In this document: positions 22,134 through 30,199 of the stretch, in pieces
How positions within the stretch are numbered: the first letter of the stretch is position 1
Layout: each line of letters starts with the position of its first letter
Source of the DNA: Bifidobacterium pseudolongum subsp. globosum
GTDB taxonomy: Bacteria; Actinomycetota; Actinomycetes; Actinomycetales; Bifidobacteriaceae
Assembly (NCBI RefSeq): GCF_004155535.1
Contig: NZ_RYUH01000014.1
Location: forward strand, 1 to 64,000
Length of the DNA stretch: 64,000 bases
Direction of reading: 5' to 3'
The notes under the pieces: generated by a model
Databases searched by the model: none
The model's input: only the letters and a program-made list of their open reading frames with translations
What the model was told of the DNA's origin: nothing
Made by a program: the position numbers and the translations under genes

Positions 22134-23405
22134 TTACCCCTGTCGCACCTCCGGCCACTTCGCGTCGCCCGGCACATCCGCCAGCGCATCCCCTACGCCC
22201 AGCACCTCGGCCCAATACTCCATCGGCTGGTCGTAGGGCTTCGCCTCTCCCCCGCGCGCCTGCAGCACGGCCTTTGCGGCGTGCACGTCTTCGCCGGTCA
22301 GTCCGCTGAAGTACGATTCGAGGCTGTTGCGGCGCTCCACATCGTAGAACAGGTTGCTCACGATCTGTGTGAGCAATTCCGCGCGCTCGATCGGCAGTGA
22401 GTCCCAGTGCCGCATCTCGATGAAGTTCTTCAAACGCACGTCGTTGAAGTGCGTGGAGAGCACGTGGTTGATCTCGTACGCGTTGAGCTCGCGGTCCGGG
22501 TATAGGTCGGCCGCGGTCGTGTAGAACGCGGCGAATTCGATGCCGTGCACGGACGCACCTTCCGCTTCCGGCGTGTGGGTCAGGTCGGCGAACATGAGCG
22601 GGGTGCTCAGCACGTCCGCCGCGTAATCCTCCCAGCTGAACCGCTCGTCGTACAGGCCCGGCGTCACGTTGGTACGTTGCACGTCGAGGTAGTCCCACAT
22701 ACGCTGGCGGCACAACGGCCACGGGTTCGGCGCGCCTTCGAAATATGGCGTATTGCGAAAGAACCATGCGAGGATCGGGCCGATCGCGGTGCCGAGGCGC
22801 ATCTTGTCGATCGCGTCGCGTTCGCTTGTATAGTCGATGCTCACCTGCGTGGAGGCGGATGCGCGCATCATGCACGGGCCGAACTGCCCGATGCGCCCCA
22901 GGTACTCGTTCATCGCGGCGTAGCGCAGTTTGGGGTTGAGCGGGATGTCCGCGTATGAGCTCTTTGGCTGGTAGCCGTAGTTCACCAGGCGGAAATCGAG
23001 CTCGTCGAGGATCGGTGCGGCTTCGCGCATGAACTGCCCGTGCAGTTCGAGCAGATCCTCGGGTTTGCGCAGAATGCCGATCGACGTCTCGATCTGCCCG
23101 CCCGGTTCGAGCGAGATGGAGATTCCCTCGCGCGCGAGCCCGACGAGGTGGTCGTCCTGCCAGTATTCCTGCGCGGGGTCGTAGTACGGGCGCAGGCGGC
23201 GCAGCAGTTCCTCCACGCCGTTCGGCTCGCCGTAGGTGACCGCCGTGTCGTCGCTGTTGTGCACGGGCAGATGTTCGATCTCCACGCCGAAGCCCCCGGT
23301 GCCAGGCGTGGAGCACCCCTCCTCGAAGAATCGTACAAGACTGCGCACGTGGCGCGGATTCGGCTGAACCAGCAGATGCGCGTAGGAAACTCGTGGTGTC
23401 GTCAT
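22134..23405 (-). CDS. Glutamate-cysteine ligase family protein (GCS2)
   Basis: A 423-aa protein of the GCS2 family, as found in actinobacteria. Landmarks are GGFGVEIEHLPVH (active-site strand with Glu residues), ISLEPGGQIETSIGI (substrate-binding Glu/Gln), and CMMRASASTQVSIDY. Such enzymes join glutamate and cysteine using ATP to give gamma-glutamylcysteine, for glutathione-type or ergothioneine-type thiols. Bifidobacteria often keep this gene without a glutathione synthetase, so the end product is not known. It starts at 23405. The tracrRNA promoter begins immediately after its stop. Confidence 0.85.
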   Translation of the reverse strand: MTTPRVSYAHLLVQPNPRHVRSLVRFFEEGCSTPGTGGFGVEIEHLPVHNSDDTAVTYGEPNGVEELLRRLRPYYDPAQEYWQDDHLVGLAREGISISLEPGGQIETSIGILRKPEDLLELHGQFMREAAPILDELDFRLVNYGYQPKSSYADIPLNPKLRYAAMNEYLGRIGQFGPCMMRASASTQVSIDYTSERDAIDKMRLGTAIGPILAWFFRNTPYFEGAPNPWPLCRQRMWDYLDVQRTNVTPGLYDERFSWEDYAADVLSTPLMFADLTHTPEAEGASVHGIEFAAFYTTAADLYPDRELNAYEINHVLSTHFNDVRLKNFIEMRHWDSLPIERAELLTQIVSNLFYDVERRNSLESYFSGLTGEDVHAAKAVLQARGGEAKPYDQPMEYWAEVLGVGDALADVPGDAKWPEVRQG

Positions 23406-23478
23406 AAGTGCCCATAGTAACGCGCGCGCACGCGGACACGGCGCGTTTGTTCTAAAAAATCCCTATAATGTGCACAAT

Positions 23479-26400
23479 TCACGCGCCGGTTCGGCCGGCT
23501 GCGGCGTTCTTCTTCGCCGCGGCGATCATCAGTTTGATGCGGTTGAGCTGGTTCGCCTCGCTCGCGCCGGGGTCGTAGTCGATCGAGACGATGTTCGCCT
23601 GCGGGTAGAGCCGACGGATCTTGCCGAACATGCCACGGCCCGTGACATGGTTTGGCAGGCACGCGAACGGCTGTGCACAGATGATGTTGGGGCAGCCCGA
23701 TTCGATGAGCTCCACGATCTCGCCCGTGAGCAGCCAGCCTTCGCCGGCCTGCACGCCGATCGACGTGACGGTCTGCGCCTTGGCCACGAGCTGGTCCATC
23801 GGCAGGTCCTTGTCGAATTTGCCGCCGCTCGCCTCAAGCGCGCGGTTCACCGGGTTCATGTAGGCGTGGATCACGCCTTTGAACGCCGTGTACAGCGCCT
23901 TGTTGCGCCCCGTTCCCAGATGGTGCTCGTTCCATTCGTTGATGTACGGGCGCATCGTCATGAAGTCGATGATGCCGGGCACCACGGCCTCACAGTCCTG
24001 CGACTCGATCACCTCGACCACGTGGTTGTTGGCGTCGGGCTGGTATTTCACGAGGATCTCGCCCACCACACCGACACGCACCTTGCGCTCGACGTCCTTG
24101 AGCGGCAGCGCGTCGAAGGTCTCCACGATCTTCGCCACGAGCTTGGCATACGGCCAGTATGCGTTGCCGTACAGCATCTTCGCGGTCTTCGACATGCCGT
24201 GGTTGAGCAGCGTCTCGCGCACGATCACGTTCCACCGCTCGTACAGGCGGTTCGCGGAACCCGGATTCGCCTCGTACGGGCGCACACGGTACAGGCACTT
24301 CATGAGCAGGTCGCCGATGACAAGCGACTTCGCCGCACGGTGCAGCAACGGCACTGTGGGCGTGAAGCCGGGATTGTCCACAAAACCTTGCGTGGAGATC
24401 GCGATCACGGGGATCTGCGGGTAGCCTGCATCCACGAGCGCCTTGCGGATGAGCGCGAAGTAGTTCGTGGCGCGGCACATGCCGCCGGTCTGCGAGATCG
24501 CGAGCGCCGTGGTGTCCGGGTTGTACCGCCCGGATTTGATGGCCTCGACGAGCTGGCCTACGGTCATGATCGCCGGGTAGCAGGCGTCGTTGTTCACGTA
24601 TTTGAGGCCGGTCTCCACGTCGGTTTTGCTGGCGTGTTCGAGCACGTCGAATTTGTATCCGGAGGCGCGTATGGCCGCTTCGACGAGCCGGAAGTGGATG
24701 GGGCTCATCTGCGGGGCGACGATGGTGTAGTCGCGGCGCATGTCCTTGCCGAAGGGCACGCGGTTGGCGTAGGCGCTCATGGTGGCGCTGTGCCGGTTCT
24801 GCTGGGCGCCGGCGCCGGCCTGCTGGCCCATGACGGCGTCGAGCAGGATCTGCCGGCCGGGTGTGGGCGCTGCGGTGCCGGTGTGCCGGAAGGCACCGGC
24901 TGCGGGCGTAGCGGCGAGCCGGGCGTTGCGTTCGCGTTCCTCGACGGCGGCTTTGAGCGAGCGCAGGCGGATTTTGGCGGCGCCAAGATTGGAGACTTCG
25001 TCGATTTTGAGCATGGTGTACACGTCGGCTTTGTCGGCGAGGATCTCGGACACCTGGTCGGTCGTCACGGCGTCGAGGCCGCAGCCGAACGAGTTGAGTT
25101 GCACGAGTTCGAGTCCGGGCCACGAGGCCACGAAGTGCGCGGCGCGGTAGAGGCGCGCGTGGTAGGCCCACTGGTTCATGACGCGCAGCGGCATGGTGGT
25201 GACCTTGCGGTCTTCGACGTGCCGGAACCCTTCGCTCGTGTGGGCGGCCGGGTCGGTCTCATCTTCGTCGAGGTATGCGGTGAGTGCTGGCACGTCGTTG
25301 GGGTCGAGCCAGCTCACGGAGTCTTCGGAGAGCACGACCATGCCGAGCGAGCAGATCGTCTCGGGGATGCCGTGGTTGACTTCGGGGTCCACGTGGTAGG
25401 GGCGCCCGGCGAGCACGATGCCGCGGCAGTTGTGCTCCTTCATGTAGGCGAGCGCGCGCACGCCTTCCTGCTGCACATCGTGTTTGAACACGGTGTCTTC
25501 GGCGTAGGCGGCGGCGACGGCTGCTTCGGCCTCCTCGCGCGTCACGCCGGCCCATGCGAATTCCTCGACGATGCGGTCGACCATGAGGCTGTGCTTGGAG
25601 AGGTTGAAGTAGGGGCGCATGAACCGTATGCCGTCCGCACGCAGTTCGGGCATGTTGGCGCCGATGACCACGGGGTAGTTGGCTACGACCGGGCAGTTGT
25701 AGTGGTTGTCAGCTTCGGGCACCAGGTCGTCTTCGAACGAGACGCATGGGTAGAAGATCGTGTGGATGCCTTTGTTGAGGAGCCACTTGATGTGCCCGTG
25801 CACAAGTTTCGCCGGGTAGCAGATGTTTTCGGACGCGATGGATTCGATGCCGGTTTCGAACAGTTCGTGGTTGGAGCGTCCGGAGATGACGACTTTGAAT
25901 CCGAGGCTGGTGAGCAGCGTGAACCAGAACGGGTAGTTCTCGTACATGTTGAGCACGCGGGGTATGCCGATCTCACCGCGCGTGGCCTTCTTGTCGGTCA
26001 GGCGGCGGTAGGCGAAGGCGCGCTTGTATTTGAAGTCGTACAGGTTGGGCCGGTCGCTGCGTTTGCGTTTGGCGTCGCCGCCGCGTTCGCACCGGTTGCC
26101 GGTCACATAGCGCGACCCGTCGTGGAATGTGGTGATGGTGAGCTTGCAGTGGTTCTGGCACAGTTTGCACACGTCACGTTCGGTCGTCATCGACAGCTCG
26201 TCGAGGGCCACGCCGTGCAGGATGCTCGAGATGGTGTGGTCCACGCCGTCGATGCGCGCGACATGTGCGCCGGCGTCGTCGGTGTCGCCGTCCGTGTCGT
26301 CGGCGATGTCATCGTAGTGCATGCGCGCGGTGAGTGCGGCGCCGTAGGCGCCCATGAGTCCGGCGATGTTGGGGCGCGTCACCTCGCGTTCGGTGAGCAG

Positions 26401-28203
26401 TTCGAACGCGCGCAGCACGGCGTCGTTGAGGAACGTGCCGCCCTGCACCACGACCGTGCTGCCGAGCTCGCCCGAATCGCGCAGTTTGATGACCTTGTAC
26501 AGTGCATTGCGCACGACGGAATAGCACAGGCCGGCGGCGATGTCCTCGATGCTCGCGCCCTCTTTCTGCGCCTGCTTGACGCTCGAGTTCATGAACACCG
26601 TGCACCGCGAGCCCAGATCCACGGGGTGTTCGGAGGCGAGCGCCGCCTGCGTGAACTCCTCGATGGTCAGTCCCATCGACCGCGCGAAGGTCTGCAGGAA
26701 CGACCCGCAGCCCGATGAGCAGGCTTCGTTGACGGCGATCGAATCGATCACACCGTCGTCGACGGCCAGGTATTTCATGTCCTGGCCGCCGATGTCGATG
26801 ACGGCGGTGACGCCTTGGCTCACCATTTCGGCGCCGCGGTAGTGGGCCATCGTCTCCACCACGCCTTCGTCGAGATGCAGGCCGGTGGCGATGAGCCCTT
26901 CGCCGTAGCCGGTGGCGCAGCTGCGCGCGATCCAGGCGCCTTCGGGCAGGTCGTGTTCGATCGTGCGCACGATCTCGATCGCGGCGGTCAGCGGGCTGCC
27001 GTCGTTCGTGGCGTATGACGACCAGACGATCTCGCGGTCGTCGTTGACGAGCGTGGCCTTGATCGTGGTCGATCCGGCGTCGATGCCCAAAAAGTGCGGT
27101 CCGCGTGCGCCTTCGAGCGTGCCGATGTGCACGTGCTCGCGGTGGTGGCGCGCGTCGAACGCCTCACGTTCGGCACGGTTGGCGAACAGCGGCGGCATCG
27201 TGGCGGTGTTCGCCGGCAGTGTGCTCAGGTGTTCGAGTGCGGCGATGATGTCGTCGGCCGAACGCGCCGGATAGTCCTCAGCGTGCTCGATCTGGTCGGA
27301 TTCGCCCGCGATGAGCGCGGCTCCGTACGCGACGTACAGGTGCGCGTCGGCGGGCGTGACGAATTCGTCGGCCTTGCCGTCGAGCGCGCGGCGGAACGCT
27401 TCGCGCAGCTCGCTCATGAAGAACAGCGGTCCGCCGAGGAACACGACCGTGCCGTGAATTGGCCGGCCCGAGGCGAGGCCGGCGATCGTCTGCGTGGCCA
27501 CGGCGGTGAAGATCGACGCGGCGAGGTCGGGTTTGGCGGCACCGTCGTTGATGAGCGGCTGCAGGTCCGTCTTCGCGAACACGCCACAGCGCGACGCGAT
27601 CGGGTACAGCGTGGTGTAGTCCTTCGCCATCGCGTTGAGTCCGGCGGCGTCGGTGTCGAGCAACGTGCTCATCTGGTCGATGAACGCGCCGGTGCCGCCG
27701 GCGCACGAGCCGTTCATGCGCTGTTCGGGCGTGGGCTTGAGATACGTGATCTTGGCGTCTTCGCCGCCGAGTTCAATGATCACGTCGGCCTGCGGCACGT
27801 CCTGGTCGATCGCGCGCGTCTCCGCGATGACCTCCTGCACGAACGGCACATGGATCGCGTCGGCGAGCGCGAGGCCGCCCGATCCGGTGATGGCGAGCGC
27901 GATCGGCTCGTCCGCGCGGCCCAGTTCGGCGAGCTTGGCGCGGATGTCGCGCAGCAGCCCCTCCATCGTGGCGCGCACGTTCGCGTGGTGGCGGCGGTAG
28001 TCGGCGAACAGCGTCTCGCCGAGCGCGTCGGAATCGTCGAGCACGACAGCCTTCACTGTCGTCGAGCCGATGTCGAGGCCGACGCGCAGCGGGCGCGCGG
28101 CGGACCCACGCATGCCGTGGCCGGCCGGCTGTGCGGCTTGGCTGGTGTGCTGCGTGGGTGTTGTGTTGTCGTTCGGCATGCGTTCGGGTGCCGTCTGAAC
28201 CAT
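23479..28203 (-). CDS. Giant acyl-CoA dehydratase activase (BadF/HgdC type, DUF2229)
   Basis: A protein of 1,574 aa if started at 28203 (GAGGT 4 bp before); 15 more codons are possible. Two ASKHA ATPase modules are seen: VGLDIGSTTVKAVVLDD with GGEDAKITYLK and SCAGGTGAFIDQM, then LGIDAGSTTIKATLVND with DIGGQDMKYLAVDD and ACSSGCGSFLQT. The Cys residues of the second could hold a shared [4Fe-4S] cluster. A CKLCQNHCKLTITTF motif opens the DUF2229 part, and a dehydratase-subunit-like region with AISQTGGMCRATNYF ends the chain. The family activates 2-hydroxyacyl-CoA dehydratases by ATP-driven electron transfer. No separate dehydratase gene is nearby, so the target is unknown. Confidence 0.85.
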   Translation of the reverse strand: MVQTAPERMPNDNTTPTQHTSQAAQPAGHGMRGSAARPLRVGLDIGSTTVKAVVLDDSDALGETLFADYRRHHANVRATMEGLLRDIRAKLAELGRADEPIALAITGSGGLALADAIHVPFVQEVIAETRAIDQDVPQADVIIELGGEDAKITYLKPTPEQRMNGSCAGGTGAFIDQMSTLLDTDAAGLNAMAKDYTTLYPIASRCGVFAKTDLQPLINDGAAKPDLAASIFTAVATQTIAGLASGRPIHGTVVFLGGPLFFMSELREAFRRALDGKADEFVTPADAHLYVAYGAALIAGESDQIEHAEDYPARSADDIIAALEHLSTLPANTATMPPLFANRAEREAFDARHHREHVHIGTLEGARGPHFLGIDAGSTTIKATLVNDDREIVWSSYATNDGSPLTAAIEIVRTIEHDLPEGAWIARSCATGYGEGLIATGLHLDEGVVETMAHYRGAEMVSQGVTAVIDIGGQDMKYLAVDDGVIDSIAVNEACSSGCGSFLQTFARSMGLTIEEFTQAALASEHPVDLGSRCTVFMNSSVKQAQKEGASIEDIAAGLCYSVVRNALYKVIKLRDSGELGSTVVVQGGTFLNDAVLRAFELLTEREVTRPNIAGLMGAYGAALTARMHYDDIADDTDGDTDDAGAHVARIDGVDHTISSILHGVALDELSMTTERDVCKLCQNHCKLTITTFHDGSRYVTGNRCERGGDAKRKRSDRPNLYDFKYKRAFAYRRLTDKKATRGEIGIPRVLNMYENYPFWFTLLTSLGFKVVISGRSNHELFETGIESIASENICYPAKLVHGHIKWLLNKGIHTIFYPCVSFEDDLVPEADNHYNCPVVANYPVVIGANMPELRADGIRFMRPYFNLSKHSLMVDRIVEEFAWAGVTREEAEAAVAAAYAEDTVFKHDVQQEGVRALAYMKEHNCRGIVLAGRPYHVDPEVNHGIPETICSLGMVVLSEDSVSWLDPNDVPALTAYLDEDETDPAAHTSEGFRHVEDRKVTTMPLRVMNQWAYHARLYRAAHFVASWPGLELVQLNSFGCGLDAVTTDQVSEILADKADVYTMLKIDEVSNLGAAKIRLRSLKAAVEERERNARLAATPAAGAFRHTGTAAPTPGRQILLDAVMGQQAGAGAQQNRHSATMSAYANRVPFGKDMRRDYTIVAPQMSPIHFRLVEAAIRASGYKFDVLEHASKTDVETGLKYVNNDACYPAIMTVGQLVEAIKSGRYNPDTTALAISQTGGMCRATNYFALIRKALVDAGYPQIPVIAISTQGFVDNPGFTPTVPLLHRAAKSLVIGDLLMKCLYRVRPYEANPGSANRLYERWNVIVRETLLNHGMSKTAKMLYGNAYWPYAKLVAKIVETFDALPLKDVERKVRVGVVGEILVKYQPDANNHVVEVIESQDCEAVVPGIIDFMTMRPYINEWNEHHLGTGRNKALYTAFKGVIHAYMNPVNRALEASGGKFDKDLPMDQLVAKAQTVTSIGVQAGEGWLLTGEIVELIESGCPNIICAQPFACLPNHVTGRGMFGKIRRLYPQANIVSIDYDPGASEANQLNRIKLMIAAAKKNAAAGRTGA

Positions 28204-28447
28204 CGATACCTCGTTCATCTTCGGGCGTGCTGGTGCGGGCGCGCGCATGGTCGCCTTGTGTTCCGCGCGCGCCGCCCCAACGTCAATAATCCGATTATCT
28301 TAGTGCCGAGCGGGTACGTTGTGAAGGGCCGGTTCAGCGTGCGGCTCACTGCATGAACACTCACCTATACTTTCTCTAACCGATACACGCGCGCCATTGC
28401 GCCCGGCAGTCCGCCCTTTCGACGATGGCGCGAGAAACGAGGCTGGG

Positions 28448-29377
28448 ATGAGCGGTCGGAACACAGATGGGGATGGGCAGCTGCACCCCACGCAGCGCAT
28501 CGACATCGCGATGGAGCAGTTCGAGGAGGAGCCGGCCACGCAGGCGCTGCCGGTCGATGCAATCCGTGCGAGCGCGGCGCAGGCGGCGCCGCCGAGCTAT
28601 GCGGTGGGTGGGGCGCCGGCGCCGCAACCGCCCAAGCACAAAACGTGGCCGATTGTGGTGGCGGTGATCGCGCTCATCGCGCTGATCGGCGCGGTGATCG
28701 GCGGCGTGGTGTACAGCCACAAGCATTCCGAGGCGCTCGCCCGTTGCCGTACGGCGGTCAGTGAGTTCAGTGACGCGCGCAAGGCGTTGCTCGCCACAAG
28801 CGATGATTCGCCGGCAATCCAGCGGTTCATCCGCAATGTGCTGGGTGTGGACGACATTCTCGACGCGGTGGCGAAGGCCGCGACCGCCGCCGAGGGCACG
28901 GTCTCGGACGAGGGGTGTGCCACCAACGCGACGGTCATCCAACTCAATCTGGTCGCAGACACGCTCACCAGCGCCACGGATTCGCTGCGCGAGTCCACGA
29001 AGCAGATCGAGCAGAAGGCGAAGGACAAGGTGGATGACGCACTCAGTGGCGAGAGCCTCAAGCAGGGCGCCTCCGATACGCTCGACAAGGCGGGCGAGGC
29101 GGCCGGCGACGCCGCCGACAGCGCGAAAAGCGGATTGCAGTCCGCGCTCGACCGCGCCGGCGACGTGCTCGACGACGTGCGTGAGCACTACGACGGCTCG
29201 GCCGTCGGGTCATACCTGACCGGCGCGCTGCAGAAGGCGGTCGACGCCGGCCAACGGCTCATCGACGACTCGGGCATCAAGGATTCCAAGGTGTACAAAG
29301 CGGCCGAGGTGACGATCAATGAGGCGATCGACGCGGTAAACACGTGGATCGACACGCAAGCGTCCAAAGCGGACTAG
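28448..29377 (+). CDS. Membrane-anchored coiled-coil protein, unknown function
   Basis: A 309-aa protein from ATG at 28448. A Pro/Ala-rich cytoplasmic N-terminus (about 60 residues) is followed by one membrane segment (WPIVVAVIALIALIGAVIGG), then an external region rich in Ala, Asp, Lys and Ser with coiled-coil character (TDSLRESTKQIEQKAKDKVD; DTLDKAGEAAGDAADSAKS). No enzymatic motif is recognised. It is transcribed away from the activase gene and ends 13 bp before the convergent nrdG. It may be an envelope protein. The start was chosen over an earlier ATG because the upstream codons look like 5' leader sequence. Confidence 0.7.
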   Translation: MSGRNTDGDGQLHPTQRIDIAMEQFEEEPATQALPVDAIRASAAQAAPPSYAVGGAPAPQPPKHKTWPIVVAVIALIALIGAVIGGVVYSHKHSEALARCRTAVSEFSDARKALLATSDDSPAIQRFIRNVLGVDDILDAVAKAATAAEGTVSDEGCATNATVIQLNLVADTLTSATDSLRESTKQIEQKAKDKVDDALSGESLKQGASDTLDKAGEAAGDAADSAKSGLQSALDRAGDVLDDVREHYDGSAVGSYLTGALQKAVDAGQRLIDDSGIKDSKVYKAAEVTINEAIDAVNTWIDTQASKAD

Positions 29378-29390
29378 CGTGCCGCGCGCG

Positions 29391-30092
29391 TCAGCTCGCG
29401 TCGCCTTCGCCGGCGGCACGCTCATGGCCGTAGATTTCTGGAATGAAGCGCTCTTGGTCGTGCAGCTTGCTCCAGATGACGACCTCGCCGCGCTCAAGGC
29501 TTGCGGGAACGTCGATAATCCGCTGGTTTGACGAACCACGGAACTGCAGCAACGAGTCATGCAGCGTCTTGATGTACCGGCCGTCGACGAGGATGTCGAT
29601 CTCGCGCAGCAGGTCGAGCTTGTCGGGGCTCTCCCCTTCGCGCATGAGCTCCTCCCACGTGTAGCCGGTCCAGCACCAGATGTCTTTCGTGTGGCCGAAG
29701 CGTTCGCGGATCTTGCGGGCGAGCGGCAGCAGCACGCCGGTGTTGAGCAGCGGTTCGCCGCCGAGGAACGTGATGCCCTGCACGAAGCCCTGCGCAAGGT
29801 CGTCCATGATCTGCGCCTCGAGCTTCTCGTTGTATTCGTGGCCCGCCTGGAAATCCCAGATCGACGAGTTGTAGCAGCCCTCGCAGTGGAACGGGCAGCC
29901 CGACACATACAGCGAGCAGCGGATGCCTTCGCCGTCGGTCATGAGGAACCGCTTGTAGTCGGCGATCATGTTGTGGCTCATCGCATTCGTCCACTGCCCC
30001 GCGCGCGGGTTGTTCGTCAACGGGCTCGGCACCGATGGGCCCCGGTATTCCTTGGTTTTGACGAAATCGTGGCGTGTGCCTGCCTGTACCAT
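29391..30092 (-). CDS. nrdG: Anaerobic ribonucleotide reductase activating protein NrdG
   Basis: A 233-aa radical-SAM enzyme. The cluster motif is CPFHCEGCYN (CxxxCxxC) after GIRCSLYVSG, and GGEPLLNTG is the SAM-binding GGE motif. It forms the glycyl radical on NrdD. The start at 30092 (MVQAGTRH) has AGGAG upstream; earlier ATG codons exist at 30110 and 30158. The family core begins near MSHNMIADYKRFL, so the first ~35 residues are an extension. It follows nrdD on the same strand across a strong hairpin. Confidence 0.93.
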   Translation of the reverse strand: MVQAGTRHDFVKTKEYRGPSVPSPLTNNPRAGQWTNAMSHNMIADYKRFLMTDGEGIRCSLYVSGCPFHCEGCYNSSIWDFQAGHEYNEKLEAQIMDDLAQGFVQGITFLGGEPLLNTGVLLPLARKIRERFGHTKDIWCWTGYTWEELMREGESPDKLDLLREIDILVDGRYIKTLHDSLLQFRGSSNQRIIDVPASLERGEVVIWSKLHDQERFIPEIYGHERAAGEGDAS

Positions 30093-30135
30093 GCGTTCCT
30101 GCTCCTCCATGCCCAATCTGCATCCATCATGACAC

Positions 30136-30175
30136 AGGGCGGCACATCCCGCGTTCACCGCGGATGTGCCGCCCT
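30136..30175 (-). terminator. Strong hairpin between nrdD and nrdG
   Basis: AGGGCGGCACATCC (from 30136) pairs with GGATGTGCCGCCCT (ending 30175) in a stem of more than 14 bp, 25 bp downstream of the nrdD stop. No T-run follows on the minus strand, so it may stabilise nrdD mRNA or attenuate read-through into nrdG and need not be a full stop. Confidence 0.6.
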
Positions 30176-30199
30176 GCCGGTCGCGCTATGCGCGTGCGT

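Noticed and set aside
23470-26718. A 1,082-codon open frame opposite the activase gene
   Set aside because: A high-GC antisense shadow: composition is low-complexity His/Val/Arg and the sense strand encodes a clear family.
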